Positions 23,156 through 36,039 are shown, numbered from the stretch's first letter. The stretch: 64,000 nucleotides of DNA from Lytechinus variegatus (GCF_018143015.1 NC_054741.1:7442683-7506682), one strand, 5' to 3'. Translations and numbers: made by a program. Notes: generated by a model from the letters alone, not told the origin.

Positions 23156-24427
23156 ACACTTTACCCAACAGTAAAGATTTTTTTTTAATTACAAGCGCTT
23201 GATGTAAAACTATAGTCAGATAGTTATGACGCCCCACGCCAAAATACACACGCACTAAGATCGCAATGTATGCGTGCAAGTTTAAAAGTCTCACCCTTCA
23301 TATAATCCTGTATTAATTTGAATGTAGCAAAGTGGTAACGTATGAAGCATTGTGATATCCGACAGTAAGATGTGTTTCGGTAGCTCTTTTGCATTTCGTA
23401 AAACTAGAGAAATTCCGGCGGTGTTCCATGAAACTCTTGTGGTAATTTCAGACTCTATACACACAAAAAACTGTGCCCGGCGGTGCGAGGGTGCTAGTAT
23501 GTTCTCAGTGACAAATTATATTTATTTTGTTACGTAAATTGATGATTCGGCTTTTTTTGCCTGTATTTCTCGAATTGTTTAGTTACATACCCAACACTTT
23601 TGTAGAAGCTTCCTAACAGCATATAGGCCTTGCTCCAATTCTCCATCAAATTGAGCAAAACGTTGCAACGTAGTGGCCTTTTGACCTGTAAGATAATTGA
23701 TAGTTAATTGATTACGAAACGGTAGCACTCTGTCTTCTTCAGCCCTTTAATCTCGGGAAATGAAACACTTCCCTGTCATCTTCTCTAAAACCTCATCCCC
23801 GACACTTGTCTTGATGAAAGATGAGGCACAGAAAAGGAGGTGTTGGGGGGGGGGTGTAAATCCACAATTGTGTATCCGGGGGGGGGGGGGTAATCCACAG
23901 TCGCGTATCCAGGATTTACCGGGGTCACCTTTATCATGTTTTTTTTCTAATGGACAAGCCAAAAAAAGGGGAAGCTACCTAGTCACCAGTTACAGGGAGC
24001 ATTTTCCCCTACAAAAGTTGTCGATGAGCAAACATGACCCCCACTCCCTCACACACACCCTCACACACACGCACACACACCTACAACCTGGTCCGCCATT
24101 ACTAGTCATCATTTCATTTACTATAATTCTTGTTTATATCTATTTCTCTGACCATGCTGACTCTACCTGTCCTGAGTTATGATTTCTTTTTTTTTTAACT
24201 ATGTACTTTCCATGCATGACTGAAATTTTGTAAATAAGATTGTTTGGGAGGGGCTCATCATGGGCGTTCTCTTTTTTTTCCAAGTCATTCCGGGGTTGTA
24301 TTGCACAGGGCAAGGAGAAGTCAGACTAGGGATTAGGAATGCATTATATCATTTGGAGACCGTTTCACGGTTTCACAAAAACTGTTTCCTATACAAAGTT
24401 CCATGCCAATACCAATTTCAGGTTGAC
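23156..24427. other. Intergenic or intronic, no gene seen
   Basis: Contains G10-G12 runs at about 23845-23855 and 23879-23891 inside a duplicated block (GTAATCCACA / GTAAATCCACA), and a CA-rich stretch (24050-24080). The 140-codon frame across it (23760-24182) is low-complexity and not convincing. Confidence 0.4.
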
Positions 24428-25038
24428 TTAAAGGACAAGTCCACCCTAAGTAAAACTTGATTTGAATAAAAAGAGAAAAATTCAACAAGCATAACACTGA
24501 AAATTTCATCAAAATCGGATTTAAAATAAGAAAGTTATGACATTTCAAAGTTTCGCTTATTTTTAACAAAATAGTTATATGAACGAGCCAGTTACATCCA
24601 AATGAGAGAGTCGATGATGTCACTCACTCACTATTTATTTTGTTTTCTATTGTTTGAATTATGAAATATTTTGAATTTCTCGTCATTGTCATGTGAAATG
24701 AAGTTTCATTCCTCCCTCAACACGTGGAATTCCATTATTTTAACGTTTTGTGCTTCAGGCAAGGAGGTTCTAATCGTCAAATTCGTAAAAATTGAAATAT
24801 TGTATAATTCAAACAATAAAAAACAAAAGAAATAGTGAGTGAGTGACATCATCGACTCTCTCATTTGGATGTAACTGGCTCGTTCATGTAACTATTTTGT
24901 TAAAAATAAGCGAAACTTTGAAATGTCATAACTTTCTTATTTTACATCCGATTTTGATGAAATTTTCAGCATTTTGCTTGTCTGATTTTTCTCTATTGAT
25001 TCAAATCAACATTTTTCTGAGGTCGACTTGACCTTTAA
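24428..25038 (+). mobile_element. Long-TIR TTAA-flanked non-autonomous element, copy 1
   Basis: A 611 bp element. TTAAAGGACAAGTCCACC at the left is matched by GACTTGACCTTTAA at the right, and the arms remain complementary for roughly 200-250 bp (GATTTGAATAAAAAGAG, AAAGTTATGACATTTCAAAG, GATGATGTCACTCACTC and their complements). The ~130 bp centre holds CACGTGGAATTCC. TTAA at both edges fits a TTAA target-site duplication, as made by piggyBac and Kolobok transposases. No transposase is encoded. Confidence 0.8.
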
Positions 25039-26345
25039 ATAATGATATACCAAGTGCAGTGATTTAATACCATATTCGATCCTATAAATGCTTTGACACG
25101 TCCATGTGACTGCGTATCTTGGTGAAAATTAGTATTGCTTACTTATTTCAGGAAGGGTGAATAAAGCCCTCGGAAGTGACTGGGCTATGTTGCGATTCGG
25201 ATTTCTACAAGAAATGGAAGAGGGGTCAATCAAGTGCGTGACAGGTTCTGTCCGCGGTTTAAGTAGACTAATAATTCAAGATTAATACTAGCAATACAAA
25301 GCACCTTAACAGCAGACTTCCGAGTCATAATTATAGAGAAGAATGATGACTCGGGGAGTGAATGCATGTCATTAAATAGTTTATAAAGTTTCAGGTGAGT
25401 TAACATGGGCATACACGCGTATTTCATATTATGTCTATTTAGAAGTTGAAAAATATTTATCTGAACTTATAAAAGATCATTACAAATATTAACGAGGAGC
25501 GTATCTTATTTACGGATAGTTGAATGCTTGAATAATTTTCATTGGGGTAGAGTATGGAGAGAGAGCCTTTGGAAAATACTGCCAAATTTTGTTTTCATTC
25601 TAGTATGTTTGTAAAGGAATAGGAAAGGTATCGGTTTTTTGTTCTGCAAAACCGTTTAATATTAGCAAATTGTGTCCTTCTTAAAGATGTAGTGAAATGG
25701 AAACTTGTTTTGTTTTCTTGTTTGATATTAAAATGGGGGTCAAATAGTTCTCAGGGAGATGATGGGTAGTCCAATTTTGAACGATACGACAGATGCTATT
25801 GGACCTCCACTGGGGGCGCCCTTTTCAAAAGAAAAGGCCAATGTACAAATATTGTCTGGGAAGTATAGATGACCTAAAAACCGTCGGTCCTTTGGTTGGT
25901 TACTAGTGAGAACAAACTTGGCACTGGTAGACAGTTAACTTAATCCCTTGTATCTCTGAATCTAACTAGCAGAGAAATAAATTATCAATTTAAAACAAAT
26001 GAAGAAAATCAAACAATAAACGGAGTTATCTATTAACATTTAGATGACAGATATATAAAAAAAAACATGGAAATGACATGATCAATCACTGAAAACCAAA
26101 ATTAATTTTCAAATTATTCAGTATATATTTTGATAAGTGCTTTCATTAGTAAATCCACTTTTGTCTGCTACTGAATGCATTCACTGCTTTGGCCATGCAG
26201 GGTATATAGGCTCTGTATGATATAGGCCTACATAATGATAGGCTAAGTCATCGTCGTGTTCGGAGGGTTTTGTTATTATGAGGTGTAGGCCTCGGTGTTT
26301 TTACTTTTCGATCTGCGTTAGCCTGAAAGTACGTTGATATACTCA
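25039..26345. other. Intergenic or intronic, no gene seen
   Basis: AT-rich anonymous DNA between an inverted-repeat element and the reverse-transcriptase remnant. Confidence 0.35.
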
Positions 26346-26880
26346 TTTCAATCCGGCTTTCGTAACGGATATTCTACTGAAAATTGTTTAATACATTTAA
26401 CATACTTTATCAGGGATGAAATTTCACATGGGCGCATGGTTGGAATGGTTCTTATAGACTGACAAAAAGCCTTTGCTACTGTAAATAATAGTGTACTTTT
26501 CAAGAAATTAGAAGTGATGGGTTTATTTTTTGCATGTGTGACATGGTTTAGTTCTTATTCGTCTAATCGTCATCAATCAGTTAAAATGCAGACGGTACTG
26601 ATTCACTCGCTGCTAAATGCGGAGTTCCACAAGGAAGCATTTTAGGCCCCATTCTTTTATGTGTTATATTAATGATATGTGTACTTGTGTTAACGAATCT
26701 AAATTGATTTTTTATGTTGACGATAGTGTCTTGCTATATTCAAATAGAAATCATATGACAATTGAAGAAAAACGTAGTGCAGAACTTGCAAATTACATCG
26801 AATGGATGACAGACAACAACAAGCTTTGTTTACAGGTTGGGAAAACAGAAAGCATTTTATTTTTTCAAAAGGAAAGTTAA
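26346..26880 (+). pseudogene. Decayed LINE reverse transcriptase
   Basis: Translated pieces give the ordered palm motifs of a non-LTR reverse transcriptase: FQSGFRNGYSTENCLIHL, then GMVLID followed by an in-frame TGA and QKAFATV where the catalytic Asp block lies, then VPQGSILGPIL, and finally FYVDDSVLL (the YXDD box) in a +1-shifted frame. The open part 26617-26880 carries the YVDD box and ends LQVGKTESILFF. At least one stop and one or two shifts kill it. It resembles CR1/Jockey-group RT; a specific clade cannot be assigned from ~180 residues. Confidence 0.75.
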
Positions 26881-27009
26881 AATATACACACGATTTCAGG
26901 TATAGAATTTAGTGTCATCGATTATGCCAAACCGTAAATACTTTACACCTACAGTAATTCGAGAAAACGAAGTGAGCGAGCATAGAATTACATCCATGCA
27001 TCTATGTAC

Positions 27010-27626
27010 TTAAAGGTCAAGTCCACCTGTCCACAATGTTGATTTGAATCAATAGAGAAAAATCAGACAAGCACAATGCTGAAGATTTCATCAAGATCGG
27101 ATGTAAAATAAGAAAGTTATGACATTTCAAAGTTTCGCTTATTTTCAACAAAATAGTTATATGAACGAGCCAGTTACATCCAAATGAGAGAGTTGATGAT
27201 GTCACTCACTCACTATTTCTTTTGTTTTTTATTGTTTGAATTATACAATATATCACTTTTTACGAATTTGACGATTAGGACCTCCTTGCCTGAAATACAA
27301 AATGTTAAAATAATGGAATTCCACGTGTTCAGGGAGGAATGAAACTTCATCTCACATGACAATGACGAGAAAATCAAAATATTTCATATTTCAAACAATA
27401 AAAAGCAAAAGAAATACTAGTAGTGAGTGAATGACATCATCGACTCTCTCATTTGGATGTAGCTGGCTCGTTCATATAACTGTTTTTGTGAAATGAAGTG
27501 AAATTTTGAAATGTCATAACTTTCTTATTTTACATCCGATTTTGATGAAATTTTCAGTGTTATGCTTGTCTGATTTTTCTCTTTTTATTCAAATCAATTT
27601 TTTGTTGGGGTGGACTTGTCCTTTAA
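27010..27626 (-). mobile_element. Long-TIR TTAA-flanked non-autonomous element, copy 2
   Basis: Same family as 24428-25038 but inverted relative to it: the CACGTG-containing centre and the GACGATTAGGACCTCC block read in the opposite direction. Edges are TTAAAGGTCAAGTCCACC and GGTGGACTTGTCCTTTAA, with TTAA on both sides. Length is 617 bp, with no coding capacity. It lies about 2 kb from its inverted partner, with the dead reverse transcriptase between them. Confidence 0.8.
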
Positions 27627-28364
27627 TTAAGATGATTGTTGTTGTTTTTTGTATATAAATATGGTTTGTCCGTCTATAGATAGGCTCTATTCATAGAATT
27701 TCCAAATGTCCGTCAAATATTTGTCTCTTTCTGCGGAATAAAGCTTGAAAATCAACCTTAAAAAAGAAATTCCCGGAAACTCATTAAAATTATAAGGAGT
27801 GGAAGCACTTCTCTTTTAATTAGGTACCAAGCTAAATATTCGGAGGTGGGGTGCGATACAAACTTCCAAAGTACAAAGTCACCCTACTTTCCGTCCACAC
27901 ATCAACGAACGAGTAAGTTTGAGGTCATTTCTAACATGCCCTGGCGACCCTCCCGACATCTGTTTTATGAGTAAAATATCAAGATTGAGGGCAAGTAAGT
28001 TGAAACGTATTGATAATAAAAATGTACTTTGAATTCCTGTCATTGCAAACACGGGTATTAATTGTTCTAGAATTACGTTTTGCATCGGTTTTCGTGAGGG
28101 AGTCCTATTACTTGAGAAATGACCGCCCTGGTTTAAATTGTTCGGGTCACTTATACGATTTTCTTTCAAACTTTTTTTTAATACGAATGAATATTATACA
28201 CGGGGTCAATACCAGTTTTGTAAAAACAAGTAGAATGTCGCAATATCTTAATATGAAGAGATAAAAAAAGGAGGAGTATGGATGGGGTAAGGAAGGAATC
28301 GCAATGAAAATTATTTGTCTTGGTATACTTCACTGTATAGTCTTAAAGCTACACGCAGCGACAC
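27627..28364. other. Intergenic or intronic, no gene seen
   Basis: Anonymous AT-rich sequence; short open frames on both strands without recognisable content. Confidence 0.35.
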
Positions 28365-28508
28365 CTGCGAAACCCACTTTAAATCGATCGATGGAACTAT
28401 CGTAAAATGATTTGGTAGGTCTTGGACGGTGACATCGGCGAAACCGTCCACAATCTCGTCACCGGACTCGGCGCGTCTTTTGATGCAGGCCTGGAAGTCC
28501 ACCTTAAC
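28365..28508 (-). CDS. Possible isolated coding exon, unknown protein
   Basis: On the minus strand an acceptor-like AATTCAG is followed by an open segment with strikingly high G/C at third codon positions, unlike the AT-rich surroundings. It ends at TCGCAG|GTGTCG, giving 144 nt (48 codons, phase 0); an earlier donor (TTTAAA|GTGGGT) is possible. The peptide includes FQACIKRRAESGDEIVDGFA and DVTVQDLPNHFTIVPSI. I do not recognise the family. No partner exons were found, so it could be an exon of a gene with long introns or a relic. The assignment rests on composition and splice-like edges only. Confidence 0.3.
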
Positions 28509-31500
28509 CTGAATTATGAAAGCGCGTGTTATCATTGGTTAGGCATCTATTGGTGTTGAATTTCCCCGTGAAAATCCACTTTCTTTATCTGGATATGGGC
28601 ACTTGACCATTGAACTTCTCTGACCTGATAAACATGAAACCTAGGCCTATTGGGGAAAGCCCCTATGACAGATGTCGCTTTAAAATGAATCCCAACTGTG
28701 TAAACAGTCCCACATCGTATAGAGTCCAGCTATTTCTTTATCCATAGGGGCGTCGTATCAATTATTGTACTTTACTTGTATGACGAATGAAAAGTAGATT
28801 CTGGATATGGGGGTGATGACGTTTGGGGTCGCTTGAAATGGGGTGCGTTTACACCAGGAGGTCAAACTACTGTATAACACCCGCGGTTGACGAGAGATTT
28901 AAAGTATGACGCAGATGTCTAAAATTGCATCAAGTTTGGATGAAGCTTGCACGGTGAAGGGGGGGGGGGCAGGTAGGCGTGGGGCGGGTGCCTGTGTATT
29001 TTATCGGGGCAAAATTGCATTTTTTTTTCAATTAAGTAATAGAACTATTGAGGTTTATAACCCAGCTTCTTGCTTCTTTTCATCTTTTGGCTTCCTTTCC
29101 TATTCCTCTTTCATCTATTTCTCCTATTTTGCTTCACCATGCACTTAAAAAATATAGGGCGACCACCCCTGCCACCCCTGACAGCTTACAGTTCAATTTG
29201 ATCTACCATGTTTAGAATGCCTTAATCACGTACATATTCCAATGAAACTAAAATTAGTCTGGTTTCAGGCAAAATTGATATAAAATGATAGCGTGCATCT
29301 ACTTAAATCTCATTTTTTCGCGTTGTTTGTCTGTTATTCTCTGCCGTTGAATTTCTTTTGGAATTATATTTCCTCGACGTCTTGTTTTAATATAAGCATA
29401 CAAATTGAAGAAGAATATGAAGGATTAACGAATGTATGAACAAATAATATTAATTTTTTTGCGGCGTCGCATGATAGCCGGTACGATCCCTCATTTGTCA
29501 ATACACAACTTATTTTTTTTTGTTGGTGTACCGTGATTTTGACAGTTTTTCCATATTGCAGACTTGAATATTTTTTTCATACTAAACATCCCTTCAATAT
29601 CCCAAATAGAGCAAGCGACGAGGAGAGAACCCCCCCCAAAAAAAAAAAAAAAAAAAAAACCTTGAACATTCACTGGTGAAAGAAGGTTCATTTTCGACGA
29701 CCAGAATTAAGCACAGCCATCCCCAATTGCAAGAACAAAGCCTGAAGCACAGAGGGTACTATGCCAAAGCTTGTGGTAAAACTCCATTTATGTAATCAAT
29801 TCAATTATCTTTTTCTTTTTTCAACTCCGATTCTTGGACACCAGACCATGAGTAACAAGAAAATCATTTTTTGTAAGAACTTCCGGATACGCAGACAGTT
29901 TGGTGAGTCAAAGACAATGGATAAAAACACATATTGCTTCAAGCATGGAGCTATGCTTCAAGTTTATAAGGGAGGGGAAGACTGTCTCCTTCCACCTGCT
30001 CATTCTGACCCCTTTCCTCCAGAAGATTAATTATACATGTATATGGGCATGATGGGCAGACATGCATAGTCAAATCTGGTTGACTCGCCCCCCCCCCCAA
30101 TAAAAAATCTTTCGATTTGAAGACACCCCCTTTCACACCTTGAAAGTTGAGGGACTAACAAGTCTCATTTCGATTTTATCCCCCGCCCCATACATTATTT
30201 TTATGGAAAGGGGTGGGGAGAAAGTGCAGGGAGGGGGAGGAGTTTGAGAAGGGGCTGGCAAATAACTAGCGAAAAGACTGACCATGTTATTTGACCAAGC
30301 TGAGAGACTCGCAACTCAAACCCTTGTGATTGATAGAAAAAATTATTTATGCGATCAATGCATCAGACCTACTCATATGTTCACATGCAGGTAATGGTCT
30401 TCTGCCGGCGAAGTGGAGAAAGAAGAAGACTGAGATAAAATAGAATGTGTTGTGGTAAAAGTCGCCCCCCCCCCTCCGAAAACGACCTAACAAACTTGTT
30501 GGGAAAATCGATTTGCTGATGTTTCTTTGTAAATCATCTTCATGTAATGATGAAGATATAGGGTATTCAGTTTCGTTATTTTAGTTTGTATTGCTTTATT
30601 CTCCGTCACTTGAAATCCTACCCCAGCAACAGAGTGAAGGGGGGGGGGGCGGGGACTCGGGTACTCCTGCACTTCGTAGTATTATACAGGATAACCACAG
30701 GTCTATGCTACATCCATTGTTATATGTTTGTATTTACGCCTTTAATATGAAACGGAAACATTGTTTCCTGTCTGTAATGATAATTGGTCTCTTGTTTTGT
30801 TTGTTTGATTTCTCACCTTCTTGGGGTTTTCCGTTCTTGTAAAAGGCATCATTACCCAGTGGTCTGGTAGGAATAAAGAGCATCCGTTCTCGTCTATTGC
30901 GAGATGCCTTATTTTCACACCTTTTGATAATGCCTCATGTCTTGAATGGGCAGACTACAAAACACAATCAGACACAACAATACAAGGCGCGCGACCAAAT
31001 AACTCCTCCATGGGGATTGTTTCATAAAGCCGTTCGCAAGTTATGAACGACTGGTAACCCTTTCCTCCGCCAAAATAAATATTTTGTAGCTAAGAACAGC
31101 ATCTAAACATGGCTTTACTTCTGCACGACTGCATCAAACTTCTCAAAGCTCTCATCGGCACAAGTGAATTTTCATTTGAAGAAACGCTTACCTATAGTAA
31201 AACAAAGGTCAAACAAAGTGAAGCAATGAATGGGCCTTCAGATTCATATTTACAGAATATTACAAAACAACTAGGTATATACATATCACATATTATTACA
31301 ATAGCATAGCTAAAATGAACTAAATGATCAAAACATAATTTGATTTGTCAACAAAAATTATTAAAAAAAAACAATAATAGGTTTATAAGTGTCTGTGGAA
31401 AAATTATGAATAAAATGAAATAGAATAAGAATCAATAAATTAAGAAAAGATAGGAAATGAGAAGGATTATTTAGCTGAGATCACTAAATCTATTTAAAGG

Positions 31501-31589
31501 AATATCAATCAGCAACACGGTCTTTTAGCGATAATTCTTGTTACTTTTCATTTGGTGTATGAATACATTGATATTACCAGGGATGTGTT
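28509..31589. other. Intergenic or intronic, no gene seen
   Basis: AT-rich DNA with several G/C homopolymer runs (near 28960, 29631, 30090, 30465, 30640) and an A19 run at about 29640-29659. Near 31010-31070 is a half copy of the element found whole at 35825 (GGGGATTGTTTCATAAAGC and GAACGACTGGT). No gene is recognised. Confidence 0.4.
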
Positions 31590-31890
31590 GAGCGTTGTCT
31601 CCCAGGGGATTAGTCTTCTGACTTTGAAACAGAGGGTCGTGGGTTCGAATCCCAGCCATGGCGTAATAACCTTTAGCAGAGAAACTCATCCACATTTTGC
31701 TGCACTCAACCCAGGTGAGGTGAATGGGTACCCGGTAGGAAGAAATTCCTTGAATGCTTGAGCTCCCAGGCAGCTCAGCTAAAGCTGGGCTGATAATGAT
31801 AGCAGGGCCCGCTGGCAGAACAGTTTTCGAAACTGAAGTGGCTACCCTGGGTATATATACCTATATTATTATCATTATTATTATTATTGA
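31590..31890 (+). mobile_element. tRNA-derived SINE
   Basis: A tRNA-like head has a B box, GGGTTCGAATCCC at 31641-31653, and an A-box-like block ahead of it. A body with TGCACTCAACCCAGGTGAGG, GTACCCGGTAGGAAG and AGCTCAGCTAAAGCTGGGCT follows, ending in an (ATT)n tail at about 31865-31890. This is the architecture of a Pol III-transcribed SINE. A degraded relative of the head lies at 12430. Confidence 0.7.
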
Positions 31891-33096
31891 TATAGTATTG
31901 GTCATCAAAGATTCATTATCCTGAGACACTCTTATCCGTTTGAATTTACTCTGTCTAATAGTTAGAATAAAAGCTCTTACTCTTCACAAATACTCTTTCA
32001 TCAAGTTTGATCAAGATCCTTGAAAATTGGAACCTCCTGAATGTGATAACCACTACCGTACTTTTTGGAGACAGGGGGCAGAGTACCCCTACCTCGTCCT
32101 CAATATTTTTGACGATTTCTTTTCTTGTGAAAAGAATTTGGCCGGGAATGTACTTTTAAAGTGGTGATGAACTTTGAACTCGGTGACTTTGACCTCTTTT
32201 TTGTGGGAGGGGTAAGAAAATTTGAGCCCCTGCTAACGAGATTTGCCATCTACGCCAATTATGATTGCTTTAGCATTTGAGTCGTTTAAATGTTCCCCCT
32301 TCCCGTATTTAATAGGTCAGACGTGTATTTCCGTCCTTGTTTTATCGACCCTCTCAGAATTTAAATTAGGGGGTCTAATTACAGTTTCCGACATTTCGTT
32401 TCCGTAGAGGATGATTTTATTTCATTCAAAACACATCAGTGAATATTTTGACACGTCACGAAACATTCAAGTAATATCATTGATATTATTTTGCACGCAG
32501 TTTCAAGTAAAGAAAAATAATTAAAAAAATAATGTTCGACAGTTTTGAATGGAACGTAATATGTATATGGTCGTGGTATCACTACTGTTTATAGAGCAAA
32601 GAGTGCCCTACAATACTTGTGCAAAGATAAAATTTTATACTTTTATAATTCTTACTTTTATTTTGTGACCTCATTTGAAAAGGGCAGAACTGTCGACTTG
32701 CAGAATAAGGAAAATTATTTTGAGAAGGTTTGAATCGAAGCATAATGGATTCTTGTAAGACAAAAAAATAATAATTAAGCTGAGTAAAAGTGTGAGCAAA
32801 ATAAAGTTACATGACAGATAGTTGTAAATTGTACATTTCGACAACTAACTTGAACAAGTCACCCCCTCTAATTGCGCGTCTGTCTTTAAATTTCAACTGT
32901 CATGGCTCCTTTAATCATTCATTTTTGGTACATTTTGCGAACATACTACACCAGACGAACTGCCATTCATCTCTACATGTTGAATGGACCCCCGCAGCAT
33001 AGCATGCAACAGGGCAACGGGTTGTCCAGGAATTCTCTCAGCAGTTTGATGGGTTGATATGACAGGCAAGCTTGAACTCGTGTTTTCGCCCGACTT
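31891..33096. other. Intergenic or intronic, no gene seen
   Basis: No recognisable gene or element. Confidence 0.35.
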
Positions 33097-33300
33097 TTAA
33101 AGGGGTACACCCGGCTGAAATAACCAATATTATTATTATGTATATTTGAATGGACAGTGATGAATGTAATGATCTAGTATGATGAAGCAAGTAAAATGAT
33201 AAAAATGTGAACTTTAAAATTGTCCATTAATTCGCTGAACATGCAGTTTTATGCAATATTATGTAATGAGAGGATCGCTGTCATCTCTTTTTTTGGGGGG
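33097..33300. repeat. Left terminus of a TTAA element (41895 family)
   Basis: TTAAAGGGGTACACCCGGCTGAAA closely resembles the start of the element at 41895 (TTAAAGGGGTGGTCCGGGCTG). No matching right end was found nearby, so it is a truncated or decayed copy. The right limit is arbitrary. Confidence 0.4.
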
Positions 33301-34229
33301 GGGGTTAATGTTATCAAATCACAATAAAACCTATTCGAAATGTGCCTGCTCCAAGAATGTAAAAGACGTGCGCCCAGTGGTCATATTTAAGCTTTGATAG
33401 GGTGCATGAGTTTGACATTCAAAAATAAACAAGCAAAGCGAGTTAACAATATTAAGTTGACAAGTGAAAATTCTAATCTACCATGCAGTTATAAATGAAA
33501 TTCGGTGGAAATTATGATGATGAAAACGAGCAATTTGACCAAAAATACCACTATTTCAAATTCATTTTTATCAGAATTGCTCGAACCCTTCAAATGTGTA
33601 GTTTCTGTCATTGTATGTTTCTTTTTATTTTGTATACAAAACCCTCTTTTCGATTGTTGATGTCCTCCTTTAATCCCGAGTTTCACCACCCGTTACCATG
33701 GTTACTCCTCCATATTATCTATAATCTTTCAAAATGATTGTAATCTTTTTTTCTGCATCGCCTTGTTCCAAAGTAAAGAGTGATGTATTTTCAGTGGGCG
33801 GTATAGTGATGCCCAGTAACGTTTGTGTGAATATCAAATCGACATTGATTCTTTTAAAGTCGACATTATTTATGATCATGACGTTATTACGAGCATATCA
33901 TGAAGTAAAAATATGAAAACAAGCATCAATGTGATGTTTTTAAAGAAAAAAGGGTCTGTTTATTATCTTGTTACGATATGAGAAAAATATCGAGGATAAG
34001 GTAGTTTTATGACTAAGTCTCCAAGAAGAAATTCACCCTCATAATCTTCATACGCACAAGACTCGGTCTCTTTTGCATATATTTCTGATTATCTGCTGAT
34101 GATGTGAAATATTCATCTATATTTTTCTCTAATAGATTTGGTTTATCCAGAGCTTACACTGAATTTCTTATTTGGATTTTAAATTTGAGTCGGATTTGTT
34201 AACTCATTGAGAATGCTCTCTATTTTTGT
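33301..34229. other. Intergenic or intronic, no gene seen
   Basis: AT-rich anonymous DNA. Confidence 0.35.
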
Positions 34230-34345
34230 TTTTCTCATAATCATTATCATCATCATTACCACCACCTTCACCACCACCATCGTCGTCATCATCATCACCA
34301 CCACCAACGCCACCACCACTACCACCCATATTACCCAATTTCGAA
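34230..34345. repeat. Imperfect (ATC/ACC)n trinucleotide array
   Basis: A run of ATC, ACC and GTC triplets. The Ile/Thr-rich and Val/Met-rich open frames across it are artefacts of the repeat. Confidence 0.85.
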
Positions 34346-34488
34346 GCGTCATCGCAGTCGCCGTCATAATCGTTATTTCATCATGCTCCTCGTGAATTTC
34401 CTTACCAATATCACGATATTACCGACATCACCGTTGTCACTATCATTGCCCTCGCCATTTTTATGAACGTCATTCTCGCTATATAAAA

Positions 34489-34606
34489 CTGAGAATGAGG
34501 ATGGTGACGATGGTGATGATGATGGTGATGATGATGATGATGACGATGGTGATGATGATGTTGGTGATGATGGTGATGATGATGATGATGATAATGAATA
34601 TTAAAA
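34489..34606. repeat. (GAT)n trinucleotide array
   Basis: GATGATGGTGATGATGATG-type repeats. The poly-His frame on the other strand is a repeat artefact. Confidence 0.9.
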
Positions 34607-35643
34607 TCATTATTATAGTGACCATGAATGCCCACAACAGCAACGGAGGTGGTTAGGATCTTTGTTTCATCAAAATCTGTAGGCCTATATATTTTGGACC
34701 TTTGTCATATTCATGATCCAATCACGTACCACTCTCGAGCATGTCGAGTGCACGACCTCTCATTTTCCTTCACTTACCAACCAGCTGTGGAACCTGGTGT
34801 GGAACAGTGAGACAATTATCAATCAAACAAACATAAATTATCAACAATATAAAGATGCTAAGTCAGACTCATTCCTGTATTATGAATGGAAAGACCTACT
34901 GTGTGTCGTGCGTGCGCTCAGAGGGGGCAAATTTGAGAAAAGAGGAATTTGGGGCTTCGAATTGTGAACACAAGCTGTGAGAAAAATGGTCATATGGACC
35001 CTCTCTATCCAAGGTTTCTGAAGATGGCTCATATCACGTGGAATATTCAGCGAGGCAGGATATTTAAAGCAAATATCTAGGCTTTTTAGTGATGTATCAT
35101 TTACTGAAAGTAATTACCAACTCTCACTTCCCTGGAATAAACGAGCATGCCATGTTTGTAGCCCCATCACTAGCCACGTCAGATATCGTAGGTCGAATCC
35201 CCAATCAACCTTGGAGCTTTGGTCTAATCAAATTATTTTGTATAAAGAGAATCCAGAGAATTTCTTTTTAAGAATTGGGGTTAAGATAAATCTGAGAAAT
35301 CTGAGAAACCGAGAGCATAAATATTGACCTTAAACGGACAAAAGCAAGAAACTTTGGAACTTTCATTTGTTTGGTGAGGAAAACTAGGCGTTCCTTGTGG
35401 GAGACAACAAGCCATTAGTCTCGGGAGTCGTTGTAGACAAGACAAACACAGCCACATTCTCCAGGTGAATGAAATCAATAAAATCCTAGATCCCCTCGTA
35501 CCTAGGGAGTGTACCATCTGGTCTGCGATCCTCTACCCTGTTAGCTTCCAAATGCTGACCAGTGTTGACCAGCAAAGGTGTTAGATATGAGCAGTTGTTG
35601 GTATACTCATGAACCTACTACTCTGGGTATATAGTAACCCAGG
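34607..35643. other. Intergenic, no gene seen
   Basis: No recognisable gene or element. Confidence 0.35.
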
Positions 35644-35674
35644 GGGCTCCCGGCCGCGTAGCGGTCGGGAGCCC
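35644..35674. repeat. GC-rich hairpin, 14 bp stem, 3 nt loop
   Basis: GGGCTCCCGGCCGC (35644-35657) and GCGGTCGGGAGCCC (35661-35674) are reverse complements except for one position, separated by GTA. The right arm touches the first base of the next element. Confidence 0.85.
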
Positions 35675-35826
35675 AGGGGAGCGTTTCATGAAGGGACTTT
35701 GTCCGACAAGTTCTGTTTTATCCGACAATTACCATAGTAACAGTACCTCTCAGCCAATCAGAATCAAGGAAAGATGTCAGATCTGACAACTTGTCGGACA
35801 AAAATGTTGATGAAACGCCCCCCTGG
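35673..35826 (+). mobile_element. MITE, GGGGAGCGTTTCATGAA family, copy 3
   Basis: CCAGGGGAGCGTTTCATGAA at the left and TTGATGAAACGCCCCCCTGG at the right are terminal inverted repeats. Inner blocks GTCCGACAAG and CTTGTCGGAC also pair. The core CAGCCAATCAGAATCA is shared with copies at 17611 and 21152. It directly abuts the next MITE. Confidence 0.8.
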
Positions 35827-35998
35827 TGGGTGTTTCATAAAGCTGTTCGTAAGTTAAGAGCGACATTAAGAACGACTGGTGATCCTCTCTTACGCGCTAA
35901 ACCATCGCCTATGGTGTGTACCATTTACCAAAAGAAAGGATCACCAGTCGTTCTTAAAGTCATTCTTATCTTACGAACAGCTTTATGAAACACCCACC
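35825..35998. mobile_element. MITE, GGTGGGTGTTTCATAAAGC family
   Basis: A 174 bp element with long arms: GGTGGGTGTTTCATAAAGCT/AGCTTTATGAAACACCCACC termini, then GTTCGTAAG/CTTACGAAC and AAGAACGACTGGTGATCC with its complement GGATCACCAGTCGTTCTT. It would fold into an almost complete hairpin. A half copy lies near 31010. Confidence 0.8.
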
Positions 35999-36039
35999 AT
36001 GATCGTACGTGCAATTTGGCATACTCACCTGACAAGCGT

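Noticed and set aside
23760..24182. 140-codon plus-strand frame
   Set aside because: Spans G-runs and CA repeats, has no recognisable domain and no splice or start context.
34411..34635. Poly-His and Ile/Thr-rich open frames over CAT/GAT arrays (also 34179-34395, 43102-43414, 48333-48768)
   Set aside because: They are translations of trinucleotide microsatellites with no unique coding sequence.
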